From contig NZ_BSFE01000004.1 in assembly GCF_027922185.1 (NCBI RefSeq), positions 124,001-188,000 of the forward strand: a stretch of 64,000 nt of DNA. Direction: 5' to 3'. The position numbers were made by a program, and so were the translations under genes. This document shows, one piece after another, positions 1 to 6,975 of this stretch (position 1 is its first letter; each line of letters starts with the position of its first letter). This DNA comes from Maricaulis virginensis (GTDB taxonomy: Bacteria; Pseudomonadota; Alphaproteobacteria; Caulobacterales; Maricaulaceae). The notes beneath the pieces were generated by a model that saw only the letters and a list, made by a program, of their open reading frames with translations, did not search any database and was not told the DNA's origin.

Positions 1-2
1 TG

Positions 3-1220
3 CTCGACCGCATCGGCGACGCACGGGTTGTCCTGATCGGCGAGGCCACGCATGGCACGCATGAATTCTATACCCTGCGCGCAAGGATCAGCCGGGCGCT
101 CATCGCAGAGCGCGGGTTTGACTTCGTGGCCGTCGAGGCTGACTGGCCGGATGCGGCCCGGATCGATCACTATGTCCGCCACAAGGAAGCCGTGCCGGCC
201 GAATGGACCGCCTTCGCGCGGTTCCCGACCTGGATGTGGCGTAATGAAGAGACCCGCGATTTTGCCGACTGGCTGCACAGCTGGAACAAGGAAAGAGAGC
301 CGGATCGCCGGGCCGGCTTTCATGGTCTCGATCTCTACTCGCTCTATCTCTCGGTCCAGCAGGTCCTCAATCACCTCGAAACGGTCGACCCCGATATCGC
401 CACCATTGCGCGGCAGCGCTATGCCTGCCTGACGCCCTGGGAAACGGACCCGGCCGCTTACGGCCATGCTGCCCTCACGGGCGCCTACCGGGATTGCGAG
501 CAGGATGTGTTGAACGTCCTGGTCGCCCTCCTGCGCAGCCGCAACGCATGGCAGGCGATGGCAGAAGGCGCCTTTTTCGACGCCGAGCGCAATGCGCGGC
601 TGGTCGCAAGCGCCGAGCGCTATTATCGCACGATGTATTACGGATCGCGCGCGTCCTGGAATCTGCGCGACACCCATATGTTCGAAACGCTGGAAAGCCT
701 CCTGGACCACTACGGTCCGCGCTCCCGCGGGATCGTGTGGGCTCACAACTCCCATCTCGGGGACTCGGCTGCGACGGAGATGTCGGCCCGCGGCGAGTTC
801 AATATCGGGCGCCTCGCCCGCGCCCGATGGGGATCGAAAGTCTATTCTATCGGCTTCGGTACCGATCACGGCCGGGTCGCGGCCGCGAGCGACTGGGGCG
901 GCCCGCTGCAATACAAGACGATCCGTCCGGCGCACCCGCAGAGCTATGAACGCCTCTTTCACCTGAGCAATCAGCCCTGCCTGCTTCTGCCCTTGCGCAA
1001 GGGCAAGGCTGTTGTCCGAGAATACCTGTCATCACCGCGCCTGGAACGCGCGATCGGCGTCATCTACCGGCCCGAAAGCGAGCGGTTCAGCCACTATTTC
1101 GAAGCCGATCTGCCGCGCCAGTTCGATGAATATGTCTGGATCGACGAAACGAGCCCGGTCCGGGCGCTGGACACCAGCGTGTGCGACGGTGTGCCCGATA
1201 CCTACCCCTTCGGCCTGTAG
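3..1220 (+). CDS. Erythromycin-esterase-family hydrolase, 5' end cut by window
   Basis: The reading frame is open from the left edge, so the N-terminus is missing; about 405 residues are visible. Near the visible start is the family motif LIGEATHGTHE with the conserved Glu and His of the erythromycin esterase-like (EreA/EreB, succinoglycan-biosynthesis-related) superfamily. Later conserved pieces include FHGLDLYSLY and WAHNSHLGD. Chromosomal members of this family commonly sit beside phosphoribosyltransferases and stress genes and are not proven macrolide-resistance enzymes. Here it is followed by Hsp20 and CBS genes, with a FixK-type box only 12 bp after its stop codon. I infer a stress-associated hydrolase of unknown substrate. 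The family call is firm, the role is not. Confidence 0.85.
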   Translation, partial: LDRIGDARVVLIGEATHGTHEFYTLRARISRALIAERGFDFVAVEADWPDAARIDHYVRHKEAVPAEWTAFARFPTWMWRNEETRDFADWLHSWNKEREPDRRAGFHGLDLYSLYLSVQQVLNHLETVDPDIATIARQRYACLTPWETDPAAYGHAALTGAYRDCEQDVLNVLVALLRSRNAWQAMAEGAFFDAERNARLVASAERYYRTMYYGSRASWNLRDTHMFETLESLLDHYGPRSRGIVWAHNSHLGDSAATEMSARGEFNIGRLARARWGSKVYSIGFGTDHGRVAAASDWGGPLQYKTIRPAHPQSYERLFHLSNQPCLLLPLRKGKAVVREYLSSPRLERAIGVIYRPESERFSHYFEADLPRQFDEYVWIDETSPVRALDTSVCDGVPDTYPFGL

Positions 1221-1232
1221 GGCGGCTGGCAA

Positions 1233-1246
1233 TTGACAAAGGTCAA
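1233..1246. promoter_or_regulatory. FNR/FixK-type box upstream of hsp20
   Basis: TTGAC-AAAG-GTCAA is a perfect inverted repeat with 4-bp spacing, matching the TTGAT-N4-ATCAA class bound by FNR/Anr/FixK proteins. It lies 82 bp before the Hsp20 start, which leaves room for activation from about -41.5 and a 5' leader of roughly 50 nt. Confidence 0.8.
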
Positions 1247-1327
1247 CGCCCGGCCGGCCCGGTCATCATATCCTTGCCAACGCTGCTACCGGCCTCCGGC
1301 CGGCTACTGGAAGAGAGGTATGAGACC

Positions 1328-1828
1328 ATGAGAATGCAATCCCTCCTGAACCCGCTCAGCCTGCGCCGCCAGAATGCTGAATCGCGATTGTGGCCCGCTG
1401 AAATGCGCCGGATTCACGATGAAGTGGACCGCGTCTTCGGCGATCTCTTCGCCAGCACGCAATTGCCGCTGACGAATGGCGACGGGACCGAGGCCTTTTT
1501 CGCCGACATGGATATCTGCGAGAGCGACGATGCCGTGGAGGTCACGCTGGACGTGCCCGGCCTCAAGCGGGACGAGATCGAGATCGACCTGGCCGGTGAC
1601 CGCCTCACCGTCTCCGGCAAGCGCGAATGGAAAGAGGAAAAGAAGGACAGGAATTATTATCGGGCCGAGCGCGGGCATGGCGAATTCTCCCGCTCCGTCC
1701 GCCTGCCCGACGAAGTCGATGCTGCCAAGATCAAGGCGGACCTCAAGGACGGGGTGCTCCGGATTCACCTGCCCAAGGCGCCCCAGGCCAAACAGGCCCG
1801 CAAGAAAATCGAGATCCACGCCAGCTGA
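1328..1828 (+). CDS. Hsp20/alpha-crystallin small heat-shock protein
   Basis: A 166-residue small heat-shock chaperone that holds unfolding proteins in the cytoplasm. The alpha-crystallin domain runs from about residue 55 to 150, with DVPGLKRDEIEID, LTVSGKRE and the GVLRIHLPK signature. A C-terminal IEI gives the I-x-I motif that docks on neighbouring subunits in the oligomer. I chose the ATG at 1328 because a GAGAGG ribosome site lies 9 nt upstream; a second ATG two codons later is possible. The CBS gene follows after 30 bp, so the two are probably co-transcribed. The box at 1233-1246 suggests induction by a FixK/FNR regulator under low oxygen rather than, or as well as, heat. Confidence 0.93.
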   Translation: MRMQSLLNPLSLRRQNAESRLWPAEMRRIHDEVDRVFGDLFASTQLPLTNGDGTEAFFADMDICESDDAVEVTLDVPGLKRDEIEIDLAGDRLTVSGKREWKEEKKDRNYYRAERGHGEFSRSVRLPDEVDAAKIKADLKDGVLRIHLPKAPQAKQARKKIEIHAS

Positions 1829-1858
1829 CCGCCCCCGAATACCCGAACGAGGTACACC

Positions 1859-2287
1859 ATGCAGGTCAAGGATATCATGACGCCCAATGCAACGACGATC
1901 CAGACCGGCGCGTCGCTGACACGGGCTGCTTACCTGATGCGCGATGCCAATATCGGCTTCATTCCGGTCGTCGACGGCAAACGCCTTGTGGGGATAATCA
2001 CCGATCGGGACATCGTCATTCGAGCGGTTGCCGACAACCGGCCGGCCACGGAAAAAACCGTCGGCGACTTCATGAGCGACAGGCCGGTCTGTTGTCAGGA
2101 AGACGACGATGTGAATGATGTCGTTCGCAAGATGGAGAAATACCGGGTCCGCCGTCTTCCGGTCATCGACGACAATCACACGATCGTCGGCGTGGTGGCC
2201 CTCGGCGACATCGCCCAGCGCATGTCACACGCCGTGTCGGGAGAGCTCCTGAGCACGGTTTCCCGCCACGGCGACCTGGTGGCCTAG
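1859..2287 (+). CDS. CBS-pair domain protein
   Basis: 142 residues made up almost entirely of two CBS domains (about 1-60 and 70-130), with the typical start VKDIMT and the repeat cores VGIITDRDIVIRAV and VGVVALGDIAQ. CBS pairs bind adenosine nucleotides and act as energy sensors. Stand-alone proteins of this kind are common in hypoxia and stress regulons, for example HRP1 of M. tuberculosis. No catalytic domain is attached, so its partner is unknown. It follows hsp20 by 30 bp and is probably in the same FixK-controlled transcript. A perfect palindromic terminator follows the stop codon. Confidence 0.9.
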   Translation: MQVKDIMTPNATTIQTGASLTRAAYLMRDANIGFIPVVDGKRLVGIITDRDIVIRAVADNRPATEKTVGDFMSDRPVCCQEDDDVNDVVRKMEKYRVRRLPVIDDNHTIVGVVALGDIAQRMSHAVSGELLSTVSRHGDLVA

Positions 2288-2301
2288 ACTTCGTGCCGCC
2301 C

Positions 2302-2327
2302 GAGAGGCGGGACCGGTCCCGCCTCTC
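2302..2327. terminator. Bidirectional hairpin terminator
   Basis: A 13-bp arm GAGAGGCGGGACC is followed directly by its exact reverse complement, between the convergent CBS gene (ends 2287) and the small minus-strand gene (ends 2339). Only a short pyrimidine tract (CTTCT) follows, so efficiency is uncertain. Confidence 0.6.
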
Positions 2328-2338
2328 CTTCTAAACGT

Positions 2339-2542
2339 TCAGATCCCGCTATCCCCACCGCCTTCACCGCTCCATTCACGCCAATGGGTCGGATCGATAT
2401 CGATGCGCTGGCCGGTCGATGCATCGTGCCAGCCGGCGCTGCCGCGGCGGCACGGAAAGACAAGCGGATGCGCCTCTCCTTCATCGATCACCGCGAGCTC
2501 GATGTCCCGATCGTCCGGAGCCGTCCCGATTTCACGCCACAT
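2339..2542 (-). CDS. Small conserved hypothetical protein
   Basis: A 67-residue protein beginning MWREIGTAP and ending in the PTHWREW region. I recognise this as a short protein type widely seen in alphaproteobacteria (W-R-E-I-x-T-A-P start, V-F-P-C-R-R core, T-H-W-R-E-W end) with no assigned function. The ATG at 2542 is preceded by GGGA about 9 nt upstream. An open frame continues further upstream without a better start. No signal peptide or membrane segment is visible. The conserved Cys in FPCRR and the two Trp residues near the end stand out. Confidence 0.65.
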   Translation of the reverse strand: MWREIGTAPDDRDIELAVIDEGEAHPLVFPCRRGSAGWHDASTGQRIDIDPTHWREWSGEGGGDSGI

Positions 2543-2622
2543 ACAATATATTCCCACAATAAAGATACGGTTTCTATCCCGAAACCCGCACCTGTCCAGA
2601 CTGCGCAGCAGATAGCGGGCCG

Positions 2623-3006
2623 TTACAGGTGGCCGAGATCGCCACACTGGCAGCAAGCCGGACACGGGCGCCGGGGAAAATAGGTCACAAAGCGCGCTTT
2701 CCAAGCCGTCGCCGCATCCACGCACGCCAGCGGCAGCGTCTTGACCGGTCGGGCCAGGATGAAGAAGTCCGGCCGTGCGACGGCTATCGAGTTTTCGATG
2801 AAAGCAGTCGGCTCTTTAAAGAGACACGCACAGGCGCCGCCCTTGGCGGCCGATCCCATCATGTCATCAGCCGGAGCGGGACCGTAGTCGGGAGCCATGC
2901 CGACATCCTTGGCGTCAGCCTCCCGAGTTTTAGAAAACTTCCAGCACAATTCCTGAAGCGGGATCGGCAGGGATTCCGCCCGGAAGGACAGATCGCTCTT
3001 CTCCAC
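2623..3006 (-). CDS. Hypothetical protein with Cys-rich C-terminus
   Basis: An open frame of 127 codons from a GTG start, with mostly G/C third positions as in neighbouring genes. I do not recognise it. Its C-terminus reads PCPACCQCGDLGH, a Cys cluster that could bind a metal, and a second cysteine pair (GGACACLF) lies mid-protein. No strong ribosome site precedes the GTG; the first ATG is residue 36. It shares the strand of the small gene downstream. It may be a real accessory gene, a remnant, or chance open frame in GC-rich DNA. Confidence 0.3.
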   Translation of the reverse strand: MEKSDLSFRAESLPIPLQELCWKFSKTREADAKDVGMAPDYGPAPADDMMGSAAKGGACACLFKEPTAFIENSIAVARPDFFILARPVKTLPLACVDAATAWKARFVTYFPRRPCPACCQCGDLGHL

Positions 3007-3044
3007 CGGCCAGCCTCCCTGCCCTGAACAGAACCGATACGCGT

Positions 3045-3479
3045 TCAGATACGGCGCGCCACTTCAGGCCACAACGCGCGCAACGGGATGGGCAGCTGGT
3101 CGATCACTTTGCCGATCTCACCGGCATCAACCCTTGCGGCAAGCGTGGCGAAAACACCTCGCGCGACTGTCTGTGCATCCATGGGAAAGTGCGGCGGCAA
3201 CTCATGACCGACATGCTCGCAGAAAGCATCGACGGAGCGTTCGCCTGTCGGCTTGCCCGCCAGGCGCCACCCCTCGAAGAACAGTCCCCGGATCAGCATG
3301 GGCAGCTGCGCGCCGAAATGCACCGCCCGCTCCGGCGGCAAACGATCGCGCAGGGCATGCAGCGTGGCACGCAGAGCGGAGTAGGCGTGCCGCATCTCGT
3401 CCATGTGCAATTCGCCGGCGACCGCTTTGAGCCAGAGGTTTCCTTCCTGCAGGGTATGATCGAACGTAGGATGGCTCAT
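3045..3479 (-). CDS. DUF2267 domain protein
   Basis: A 144-residue, mostly helical protein covering the whole DUF2267 domain, with conserved pieces ALRATLHALRDRLP, LPMLIRGLFFEGW and the C-terminal LP.PLR.LWP region. No enzymatic function is established for the family. Members recur next to universal stress proteins, phosphoribosyltransferases and Hsp20 in low-oxygen loci. I prefer the ATG at 3479 because GGAG lies 6 nt before it; an in-frame ATG at 3491 has a worse site. A FixK-type box 59 bp upstream (3538-3551) suggests oxygen-regulated transcription. Confidence 0.85.
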   Translation of the reverse strand: MSHPTFDHTLQEGNLWLKAVAGELHMDEMRHAYSALRATLHALRDRLPPERAVHFGAQLPMLIRGLFFEGWRLAGKPTGERSVDAFCEHVGHELPPHFPMDAQTVARGVFATLAARVDAGEIGKVIDQLPIPLRALWPEVARRI

Positions 3480-3537
3480 GTATCGCTCCATGGCAAATAT
3501 TCATCCGTCAATTTCGACTTCCGTCCGCCACCGGGCA

Positions 3538-3551
3538 TTGATGCAGGTCAA
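3538..3551. promoter_or_regulatory. FNR/FixK-type box
   Basis: TTGAT-GCAG-GTCAA, both half-sites at consensus. It lies 59 bp upstream of the DUF2267 start on the minus strand and could equally drive a plus-strand transcript, because TGAAAT at 3574-3579 is well placed as a -10 element for a start near 3586. Confidence 0.75.
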
Positions 3552-3585
3552 TGCGGTGGGCTTCCGGTCGCGGTGAAATGATCGT

Positions 3586-3831
3586 GTCGTACCGGGGAGG
3601 TGAGACCGGAGAAGCAAGGCCGTGAAACGTCGCCAGGCGCGAATCGGACCGAAGCGACGGACCGGCCCGCCGGAGAACCGGTACGAACGGGCCCGCGGTC
3701 AGGCGCGTTGGTCGCTCAGGAGGAGACTCTCGAGTTGAAAACCGCCGCCGCGGGCATCGTTCACCCACACTTGCCCCCTGTGGTTGGTTGAAAAGGCCGC
3801 CGGACCTCGCAGTACGGCGGCCTCTTTTTTT
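3586..3831 (+). ncRNA. Candidate oxygen-regulated small RNA
   Basis: The stretch 3552-3837 has no convincing gene. It nevertheless begins at a FixK-type box and ends in a strong plus-strand intrinsic terminator (9-bp stem plus seven T), although no plus-strand gene precedes that terminator. A transcript from about 3586 to 3831 would be near 245 nt. A 63-codon open frame inside it lacks family resemblance. The alternative is that the hairpin only serves the minus-strand phosphoribosyltransferase gene. Start and existence are inference. Confidence 0.25.
3794..3831 (+). terminator. Intrinsic terminator, stronger in plus direction
   Basis: Arms AGGCCGCCG (3794-3802) and CGGCGGCCT (3815-3823) form a 9-bp stem followed by C and seven T on the plus strand. 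On the minus strand the same hairpin is followed by only four T, directly after the end of the phosphoribosyltransferase gene (3838), so it may work in both directions. Confidence 0.75.
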
Positions 3832-3837
3832 CAGGCT

Positions 3838-4506
3838 TCAACCTGCACGTTCCGGCGTGTCTGTCCGTGCCCGCGCGGCCGCCAGCAGTTCAAGCACCTC
3901 TTCATCGCTGACCTGGTGGAAGTCGGCATAGTGAAGGCTGAGCGCCCGGAAGAGCGCCGGCCGGTCAAGACAGACAATATCATCGACAAGTGGACGCAGC
4001 GCCTCGACCGTTTCCGGCGGGGCGACCGGCGCCGCCAGCACGATGGCTGCCGGGTTGCGCTGGCGGAGCCCCTTGATGGCAGCCCTTATCGTTGCACCTG
4101 TCGCGATACCGTCATCGACGAGGATAACCGTGCGCCCCGACACGGGAAAGGGCGACTGCCCGGCCAGATAACGCTGTCTGCGCCGTTCGAGTTCGTCGAG
4201 CGCCTTGTTATAGGCGCGGCTGAAGTCGGCCGGCGTTGCGCGAACAAAGCGGATCACATCCTCGTTGCGCACGGCGATCGGATGGTCACCGTCGATCACC
4301 GCACCCATTGCCAGCTCGGCATGTCCCGGAACGCCGATCTTGCGTACCAGCAGCAGATCCAGCGGCGCATCAAGATACCGGGCCACTTGTGCGGCAACCG
4401 GGACACCGCCGCGCGGGAGCGCAAGAACGACAATTTTCTGATCCCGATAATCCTTCAGGGCCAGGGCGAGCAGGCGCCCGGCCTCGTTGCGATCGCGAAA
4501 TACCAT
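3838..4506 (-). CDS. Phosphoribosyltransferase-family protein
   Basis: A 222-residue cytoplasmic type I phosphoribosyltransferase. The PRPP-binding loop is VILVDDGIATGAT, with the two acidic residues and the TGAT turn intact; ALPRGGVPVA near the N-terminus is the PPi-loop region. Such proteins salvage bases in general, but the substrate of this stand-alone stress-locus type is not known. The ATG overlaps the stop codon of the upstream hydrolase by one base (TGATG), so the two are translationally coupled. Both are downstream of the FixK-type box at 5255-5268. Homologues are often adjacent to, or fused with, erythromycin-esterase-like or dienelactone-hydrolase-like proteins, as seen locally here. 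Confidence 0.9.
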   Translation of the reverse strand: MVFRDRNEAGRLLALALKDYRDQKIVVLALPRGGVPVAAQVARYLDAPLDLLLVRKIGVPGHAELAMGAVIDGDHPIAVRNEDVIRFVRATPADFSRAYNKALDELERRRQRYLAGQSPFPVSGRTVILVDDGIATGATIRAAIKGLRQRNPAAIVLAAPVAPPETVEALRPLVDDIVCLDRPALFRALSLHYADFHQVSDEEVLELLAAARARTDTPERAG

Positions 4507-5204
4507 CAGCCTGATCCTTTCCGGTCTTGAGGTCGCGTGCAGAAACGCCGGAACCAGACCGTCGCCGCATTGATGACCATGTCCAGCGTGCCGGGTTCGG
4601 AAAACAGGTGCGAGGCACCCGGAATGACCTGCAGCCGTTTGGGCTCCCGGAGCCGGGCATGGGCCATCTGGTTGAGCCGGAGTACCTCGCCGTCGCGGCT
4701 GCCGACGAGAAGCAGGGTCGGGGCCCGGACCTTGTCCAGCACCGCCATCGCGAGATCGGGGCGTCCGCCACGCGACACGATCGCAGCCACAGCTTCAGGA
4801 CGCGCGGCCGCCGCGGTCAGTGCAGCCGCACTGCCCGTGCTGGCCCCGAACAGGCCAATCGGCAAGCCGGTCGCCGGCGTGGCGGCGACAGCCCAGTCGA
4901 TGGCATGACATACGCGACGGGCCAGGACCGGGATGTCGAAGACATTGCGCCGGTCCGCCTCCTCGCCGGACGACAGGAGATCGAACAGCAAGGTCGCAAA
5001 GCCGGCACGGCCAAGAGCCTCGGCCACGTGGTTGTTGCGTGGACTGAAGCGGCTCGATCCGCTGCCATGAGCAAAGATGATCAGCCCGACCGCCGTCTCG
5101 GGCATCCGCAACAGTCCGGGCAGGTCCAGCGGCGGAATGCTGACATCGACGTGACGATGCGGGGAGCCTTCTGCGTCCGTGGCAGACAGGGTTGGCGCAA
5201 TCAT
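4506..5204 (-). CDS. Alpha/beta hydrolase (dienelactone-hydrolase type)
   Basis: A 232-residue alpha/beta-hydrolase. The oxyanion region is IIFAHGSGSSRFSPRN, the nucleophile elbow is GASTG (Ser), the acid probably sits in GSRDGEV, and the catalytic His is in GASHLFSEPG. The GSGSSRFSPRN pattern is typical of the hydrolases that accompany phosphoribosyltransferases in stress loci. I start it at 5204 because AAGGAG lies 9 nt before that ATG; further upstream starts run into the regulatory box. The substrate is unknown. It is the first gene of a two-gene unit with the phosphoribosyltransferase and is divergent from dodecin. Confidence 0.88.
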   Translation of the reverse strand: MIAPTLSATDAEGSPHRHVDVSIPPLDLPGLLRMPETAVGLIIFAHGSGSSRFSPRNNHVAEALGRAGFATLLFDLLSSGEEADRRNVFDIPVLARRVCHAIDWAVAATPATGLPIGLFGASTGSAAALTAAAARPEAVAAIVSRGGRPDLAMAVLDKVRAPTLLLVGSRDGEVLRLNQMAHARLREPKRLQVIPGASHLFSEPGTLDMVINAATVWFRRFCTRPQDRKGSG

Positions 5205-5254
5205 GAGGTCTGTCTCCTTCATCGCCACGAAACCCGTTCGGACGGCGATCGGCA

Positions 5255-5268
5255 TTGACGTGCGTCAA
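5255..5268. promoter_or_regulatory. FNR/FixK-type box in a divergent promoter region
   Basis: TTGAC-GTGC-GTCAA, with the symmetry extended outward to GCA...TGC. It lies 51 bp upstream of the hydrolase start (minus strand) and 62 bp upstream of the dodecin start (plus strand), so one palindrome could activate both divergent operons. Confidence 0.8.
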
Positions 5269-5329
5269 TGCCGGACTGCCGCGCAGCGCCGATGATGTCC
5301 GGGTTCGCAGCATGAAAGGAGGGACCACC

Positions 5330-5539
5330 ATGGCCATGCTCAAGGTAATCGAGGTCCTCGCGGAGTCGTCCGAAGGCTGGGAAGACGCTGCCCGGCAAGC
5401 TGTTGCCGAGGCCGTATCCAGTGTGCGGAATGTGAGGTCGATCTATATCGAGAATTTCGAGGCAACCGTCGAGGACGACGCCATTTCGAGTTTCCGTGTG
5501 AACGCCAAGATCAGCTTTGTCCTCGACGGCCGGGACTGA
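5330..5539 (+). CDS. Dodecin flavin-binding protein
   Basis: A 69-residue dodecin, the small beta-alpha-beta-beta protein that assembles into a hollow dodecamer and stores flavins or shields them from light and redox chemistry. The family core is visible: KVIEVLAESSEGWEDA with the conserved Trp that stacks on flavin, then the VRNVRSIYIENFEATVED region. The start at 5330 is well supported by AAAGGAGGG six nt upstream. It is followed after 4 bp by the hibernation-factor gene and controlled by the box at 5255-5268. Length and sequence are normal for the family. Confidence 0.92.
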   Translation: MAMLKVIEVLAESSEGWEDAARQAVAEAVSSVRNVRSIYIENFEATVEDDAISSFRVNAKISFVLDGRD

Positions 5540-5543
5540 GGTC

Positions 5544-6110
5544 GTGGAAACGCCGCTTCAGATCGATTTCCAGGGCATGGACGCCGAGCCGAAATGGCAG
5601 GCGGTCATCGTCGACCGTATAGCCGAACTGGAAACCCGCTTCGGACGTATAACGGCCGGCCGGGTCGTCGTGCGCGCGCCCAGCGGCCATCACACGACAG
5701 GTGGACTCTACGAGGTGCGCATCCATCTGGACCTGCCCGAAGGCCGCACAGTCTCGGTGAGCCGCACGCCGACGCCCGACGAGCGTCACGGGCAGCTCGC
5801 CTTCGCGATCAATGACGCCTTCAAGCGGGCCCGCCGGCAGCTGCAGACCAAGGCGCAACAGATGCGCCCCCATGCCGGCGATCGCGAGCACCCGCCTATC
5901 GGCACCGTCATCGCCATCGACGGGTCCGGAGAATTCGGCTTTCTGGAAGCGGTGGACGGCCGCCGGATCTATTTTCATGCCAACAGCCTGCTGGGCATGG
6001 ACATCGATGAACTGGTCCCGGGCGAGCGCGTGGTGTTTCACGAAGAACGCGGCGATGAAGGTCCCCAGGCCAGTACGGTGAAGCCCCTGGGCAAGCGCGC
6101 CCTGCGCTGA
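5544..6110 (+). CDS. Ribosome hibernation factor (S30AE) fused to a cold-shock-like domain
   Basis: 188 residues. Residues 1-100 resemble the S30AE/HPF (sigma-54 modulation) fold that binds the 30S decoding region and silences ribosomes, with LQIDFQGM at the start and VRIHLDLPEG in a strand. Residues 118-180 form a cold-shock-like OB fold: GTVIAIDGSGEFGFLEAVDGRRIYFHANSLLG carries the RNP-like GFL and YFHANS elements in place of GFIT and VFVHFS. It lacks the C-terminal dimerisation domain of long HPF, which the OB fold replaces. I start at the GTG (5544), 5 bp after the dodecin stop; an upstream TTG overlaps dodecin. It is co-transcribed with dodecin under the same box, which fits ribosome preservation under low oxygen. 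Confidence 0.82.
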   Translation: METPLQIDFQGMDAEPKWQAVIVDRIAELETRFGRITAGRVVVRAPSGHHTTGGLYEVRIHLDLPEGRTVSVSRTPTPDERHGQLAFAINDAFKRARRQLQTKAQQMRPHAGDREHPPIGTVIAIDGSGEFGFLEAVDGRRIYFHANSLLGMDIDELVPGERVVFHEERGDEGPQASTVKPLGKRALR

Positions 6111-6140
6111 ACGATGGCCCAGCCATCAGCCGTAAAAGGA

Positions 6141-6167
6141 AAGCCCCGGCCCTCACGGCCGGGGCTT
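6141..6167. terminator. GC-rich hairpin between convergent genes
   Basis: AAGCCCCGGCC and GGCCGGGGCTT form an 11-bp stem with a 5-nt loop, between the ends of the HPF-CSD gene (6110) and the FixK-like gene (6229). No T-tract follows, so it may only stabilise 3' ends. Confidence 0.5.
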
Positions 6168-6228
6168 GTCATGCGAACGGGCGAGGGCTCGAAGGGACCG
6201 TTCACAGACCTCTGCAATAGTTGCGCCC

Positions 6229-6909
6229 TCAGGCGTAGAGCCTGTCATGTGTGTCGAGGCACACGCGCCGGGCCCCTTCCAGCCGGATCGCGCCTTCGCC
6301 GCGCAACTGGGTGATTGTGCGGGACACGGTCTCTATATTCAGGCCAAGATGATCGGCAATATCCTGGCGGGACATCGGAATCTCCACCACGCCCCGGCTG
6401 TTGAGACGTTCGGCAGTCATGTGGAAGAAGGCGAGGACCCGATCGGCGGCATTGGCCCGGCCCAGCAGGAATAGCTGCTCGTGCATACGGTGCAGCGCGT
6501 CACAGGACGATCGCCACAGCGCATTTGCCAGCTCGCCATCCCTCCGGGCTTTGGCGAGCAGCTGCGCCCGGCCGACGATGCTGACCCGGCAATCGGTAAC
6601 CGCTTCGGCGCACACGGAACGATGCGAGCCGTATTCCAGTCCGAATACGTCACCGGAAAAGTGGAATTCGCCAATCTGGCGGCGGCCATCCTCGGTGAAC
6701 TTGCAGATGCGCGCGACACCTTCGGTCACCCGGTAGACCGCATCTGCGGCCTCCTCCTCGGCGAAGATCTCGTCATTGGCCCGGAAGTGCGCCGTCGCGC
6801 CGTCGTTCTCGAACAGTTTGGCAAGGGGATCCCCAGCCTCGGCAGCGATACAGCGCAATGCGGACACGGCACAATGCCGTGTGTCCGTCGGAAGAGTGGC
6901 ATTCAGCAT
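6229..6909 (-). CDS. fixK: Crp/FNR-family regulator, FixK-like
   Basis: About 226 residues: an N-terminal cyclic-nucleotide-binding-like beta-roll (about 35-125), a long dimer helix (ANALWRSSCDALHRMHEQL) and a C-terminal helix-turn-helix. The recognition helix ETVSRTITQL contains the E-x-x-S-R triad by which FNR and FixK read TTGAT/C half-sites, matching the boxes in this window. With the start at 6909, only Cys13 and Cys20 precede the beta-roll, and the position matching FNR Cys122 is Ser. The four-Cys Fe-S set is therefore incomplete and the protein is probably O2-insensitive, as FixK proteins are. ATGs at 6939 and 6909 are both possible. It lies just downstream of fixJ and fixL on the same strand and is the likely activator of the locus. 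Confidence 0.85.
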   Translation of the reverse strand: MLNATLPTDTRHCAVSALRCIAAEAGDPLAKLFENDGATAHFRANDEIFAEEEAADAVYRVTEGVARICKFTEDGRRQIGEFHFSGDVFGLEYGSHRSVCAEAVTDCRVSIVGRAQLLAKARRDGELANALWRSSCDALHRMHEQLFLLGRANAADRVLAFFHMTAERLNSRGVVEIPMSRQDIADHLGLNIETVSRTITQLRGEGAIRLEGARRVCLDTHDRLYA

Positions 6910-6975
6910 GGCAGCCCCCGAATTGACAGGACAGGCCATTTTCCTAGCGCGCACCCTGCAGGGGCGATATTCGGA

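Noticed and set aside
3..1220. Macrolide-resistance gene
   Set aside because: The family name comes from EreA/EreB, but chromosomal members in stress loci are not shown to act on macrolides, and nothing mobile is nearby.
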